Assembly (NCBI GenBank): GCA_006937955.1
Contig: SSNP01000084.1
Coordinates: 2,007,689-2,071,688 of the forward strand
Source: Pachypanchax playfairii
Lineage: Eukaryota > Chordata > Actinopteri > Cyprinodontiformes > Aplocheilidae
Direction: 5' to 3'
Length of the DNA: 64,000 nt
Of this stretch, positions 62,501-64,000 are shown piece after piece; the first letter of the stretch is position 1, and each line of letters opens with the position of its first letter. The notes under the pieces were generated by a model. It worked only from the letters and a program-made list of their open reading frames with translations, ran no database searches and was not told where the DNA came from. Both the position numbers and the translations under genes were made by a program.

Positions 62501-63003
62501 TATACGATCATGTTGATAATCTTTAATAAACTTGTTTTGATTTTTTTTTTGTCGTAACTGAATTTGTATGTGATCAGAGTCGTAACTGCGTCTGTTCTCA
62601 GCTGTTAGTTCACTGCATTGCTGTGATATATATTTGTTTACCCTCGTCATGTGATGAAATATGAACGTGTTGCTTTTGTTAACTGTTGATCACTGTCCCA
62701 TGCTCTTATCAGCCGTCCTCTCTCATTCTCATGACAAATAATCCCAACGTTTTGTTTTGTCTCTTCTCTCTCTCTCTCATGAAAAACTTTCGATGATTCT
62801 ACATCTTCCTACATCTCCTTTTTCTCTGCCTTTCTCTCACATCATACCATCTGCTGATCCTTGTTCTCCACCCACACACTCCCCCTCCCTCCCCCATCCC
62901 CTCCCCTCCTCTCTTCCCTGCTCCTTCTAATTCTCCTGTCTTCCTCCTTCCCTCCTCGACTTCTTGTCGTTTTGCCCCTCCCTCTCTGCAGGACTTCTGG
63001 CAG
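53342..63003 (+). CDS. micu1: MICU1, mitochondrial calcium uptake protein 1 (N-terminal part, continues past the window)
   Basis: MICU1 is the EF-hand regulator that sits on the MCU pore on the intermembrane-space side. It blocks uptake at low Ca2+ and opens the channel cooperatively at high Ca2+. Exons at 53342-53505, 54760-54940, 58726-58888 and 61148-61191, plus the 62992-63003 microexon, splice in frame to give residues 1-188. The order is: a presequence; one hydrophobic helix (about 34-53); an acidic linker; a polybasic KKKK patch (103-106) before SGFRDRK; and then the conserved N-terminal lobe ([20 protein letters not shown]...). The EF-hands and C-terminal helix are outside the window. 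The match to human MICU1 from SGFRDRK onwards is near-identical; MICU2 and MICU3 differ there. Confidence 0.96.
53506..54759 (+). other. micu1: MICU1 intron 2
   Basis: A 1.25-kb intron containing one Tc1-type MITE (53646-53951). The remainder is unremarkable. Confidence 0.9.
53646..53951. mobile_element. Internally deleted Tc1-type transposon (MITE)
   Basis: The 306-bp element begins CAGTCGGGCAAAAAAGTATT and ends, read reversed, CAGTGGGGCAAAAAAGTATT. It is flanked by TA dinucleotides (53644-53645 and 53952-53953), the Tc1/mariner target. The inverted repeats extend inward with few mismatches (TAGTCAGCCACCAATTGTGT). No transposase remains. Confidence 0.92.
54760..54940 (+). CDS. micu1: MICU1 second coding exon (acidic linker, polybasic patch)
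   Basis: Acceptor aaaccag|AGCATAC, donor CGCAAG|GTGATC. It encodes AYAEAGPSVQHSEQPGGVEA, then a strongly acidic, Ser-rich stretch (DTDSEAESDK, SGDEGEEG), then KKKKPRSGFRDRK. The basic patch and SGFRDRK are conserved in human. The acidic linker is specific to this lineage in detail. The patch is reported to contact MCU or membrane lipids. Confidence 0.95.
55100..55694 (+). mobile_element. TTAA-flanked MITE, family 1, copy C
   Basis: A 595-bp copy with a perfect 11-bp inverted terminus TTAAAGAGGCC / GGCCTCTTTAA. Same orientation as copies A and B. Confidence 0.95.
56447..57418. mobile_element. hAT-like element
   Basis: A 972-bp element starting CAATGTTGGTGTAG and ending, reversed, CAATATTGGGGTAACG. 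The flanks are TTCATGAA (56439-56446) and TTCATGAC (57419-57426), a 7/8 target duplication. GTTACTTT / GTAACG motifs near the ends match a widespread fish hAT family. Only short broken frames lie inside. Confidence 0.8.
57473..58046 (-). mobile_element. TTAA-flanked MITE, family 1, copy D (inverted)
   Basis: A 574-bp copy in the opposite orientation to A-C, with perfect 11-bp ends and TTAA at 57473-57476 and 58043-58046. It is very close in sequence to copy C, which lies 1.8 kb upstream in the same intron. Confidence 0.95.
58726..58888 (+). CDS. micu1: MICU1 third coding exon (start of N-lobe)
   Basis: Acceptor ggttgtcag|GTGATGGAG. It encodes [20 protein letters not shown], then FATLKVINEHGDAEVYMTPQ and DFIRSITPNEKQPE. 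It differs from human at only a few positions (for example INEHGD for ISEPGE). It ends in phase 1 (GAG A|GTGAGT), with the split codon giving Asn170. Confidence 0.97.
58889..61147 (+). other. micu1: MICU1 intron 4
   Basis: A 2.3-kb intron containing one hAT element (59850-60827); nothing else is recognised. Confidence 0.9.
59850..60827. mobile_element. hAT-like element
   Basis: A 978-bp element starting TAGGGATGTCCTGATC and ending GATCTGGACATCCCTA. The flanks GTTTTTAT (59842-59849) and TTTTTTAT (60828-60835) differ at one base of eight. Repeated GATC-rich subterminal sequence (CCCGATC, CGATCG) is typical of this fish hAT family. There is no transposase. Confidence 0.88.
61148..61191 (+). CDS. 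micu1: MICU1 fourth coding exon
   Basis: A 44-nt exon, acceptor tcctcag|ATCTTG, donor GGAAAG|GTAAGG. It encodes NLGLDQFIVKRYDGK (human HLGLDQYIIKRFDGK) and ends in phase 0, exactly where the muscle-type microexon can be inserted. Confidence 0.96.
61192..62991 (+). other. micu1: MICU1 intron 5
   Basis: A 1.8-kb intron ahead of the microexon. Its last 180 bases are almost pure C and T, an unusually long polypyrimidine tract. A possible branch site TCTAAT lies at 62926-62931. Confidence 0.85.
62992..63003 (+). CDS. micu1: MICU1 12-nt microexon, muscle-type insert DFWQ
   Basis: Twelve bases GACTTCTGGCAG lie between ctctgcag and a GTATGG donor. In phase 0 they add Asp-Phe-Trp-Gln after DGK. Mammalian MICU1.1, reported in skeletal muscle, carries a four-residue microexon insert EFWQ at this place and raises the Ca2+ sensitivity of the uniporter (from the literature, by memory). 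A long C/T-rich tract (about 62810-62989) precedes the microexon. A GCATG motif (63025-63029) follows it within 25 bases. Confidence 0.88.
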
Positions 63004-64000
63004 GTATGGGGTGTGTGCCGAGCAGCATGTTTGCACCTGAATGAGAAACTGCATATTGTAGTCACCACCTCTTCACTCTCGTATACTTTTCCTCCTCTTT
63101 CTTTGATATTCATTTCTATTTCTTTAATCTTTGGATTACTCACACCTCTGATACAACGAAGGGCACAAATATTCACTTATTAGTTCAGGGGAACGGCCGA
63201 ATGTGCACATTTTCTTTCACATCTCAGCTCGAGCCACTGCGAATGATGCCTTCCATTCAGTTTATGGCCTGTTTGGGTAGGACAGCAGCCAAACTGTGCA
63301 TTAAATGGACTGCAGCTTAAATGCTGCATTTACATCTGGGGAAAGCCAGAAAATATCGGCATGGTATAAACACAGGACTAGACTCTGAGATGTGTTTATA
63401 TGGACAGTATCTGATCTGTTTTGTTGTCCCGAGTCTCCCTGATTCTGCCTTAGCTGTGCATATCTCTTACATAAATGTGTTTGGACTTGTCTGTTACTGA
63501 TCCAGCTTTCCTTAACACACACATTTATGTTGGGTGTCGATATGTGAGCTCTGACCTACAGCTTTATCTGCTAAATAAACAAGTCTGAAGGCCTCTATCA
63601 GTCAAAATAATGAAGTAAGCCAAGCGCAGTACAAGGCAGGTTATAACCTATTCACCATGAAAAGAATGGGGAGTGCCAAAAAGTAAAGTGGCCGTACACC
63701 CTTTCGTGTGTGTGCGCGCCTGCACAAGTCACTGAAGCTTTGTATTGTTTTTTTGTTTTTTTGACATTGTGTTGGAGACCTTCGAGCGCCCTTTTGTTTA
63801 GCTTGTCAAAAGCAGCTGTGTGCCATGCCTTCCCTGCTGAATTATTGAAAGTGAAGTCTATAGTTTGCCTCAGCAGGGATTATTAAATGCTGCAGTAGTG
63901 CTACATAATTTACATTACAGAAGTCAGTCCCCCCAAAGGGAAGTTCATTTATGCTTATAGAGAAACTTCATGAAAAGTGTCAAGTTTTAAAAGCTGAGAT
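63004..64000 (+). other. micu1: MICU1 intron 6, partial
   Basis: No exon encoding the expected next residues (KISQERE in human) is found before the window ends, so the gene continues to the right. Confidence 0.8.

Overview
This is a stretch of vertebrate nuclear DNA, almost certainly from a ray-finned (teleost) fish. The evidence is the protein sequence of two split genes, introns that are short by mammalian standards, and a dense population of fish-type DNA transposons (hAT-like elements, TTAA-flanked MITEs, Tc1/mariner remnants) and simple repeats. I cannot name the species. There is no sign of bacterial genes, operons, CRISPR arrays, tRNAs or rRNAs.

Only two genes are supported, and they encode partners in one complex. 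MCU, the pore subunit of the mitochondrial calcium uniporter, lies on the minus strand. Its eight coding exons run from the start codon at 43801 down to the stop at 2194, with a 3'UTR that reaches the left edge of the window. MICU1, the EF-hand gatekeeper of that pore, lies on the plus strand. It has a probable non-coding first exon ending at 47525 and coding exons at 53342-53505, 54760-54940, 58726-58888 and 61148-61191. A 12-base microexon follows at 62992-63003, and the rest of the gene lies beyond the right edge. The two genes are head to head, with about 3.5 kb between their likely promoters. From memory, the human genes are neighbours in the same divergent arrangement.

Layout: 1-2193 MCU 3'UTR; 2194-4255 MCU exons 8 to 3, tightly packed; 4256-23457 the very large MCU intron 2, holding an 867-bp tetranucleotide array, an assembly gap and several transposons; 23458-23530 a short MCU exon 2; 23531-43684 MCU intron 1 with hAT and LINE remnants; 43685-43801 MCU exon 1; 43802-47400 the divergent intergenic region; 47400-64000 MICU1, whose introns hold at least seven recognisable transposons.

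The most interesting items are: (1) the 12-nt MICU1 microexon encoding DFWQ, the fish counterpart of the muscle-type MICU1.1 insert (EFWQ in mammals), with flanking splice signals; (2) an ambiguity at MCU exons 2 and 3, where two acceptor pairs each keep the reading frame; (3) a 574-595 bp MITE family with TTAAAGAGGCC ends, present in four copies, two of them inverted within one MICU1 intron; and (4) two further TTAA-flanked elements and five hAT-like elements with 8-bp target duplications.
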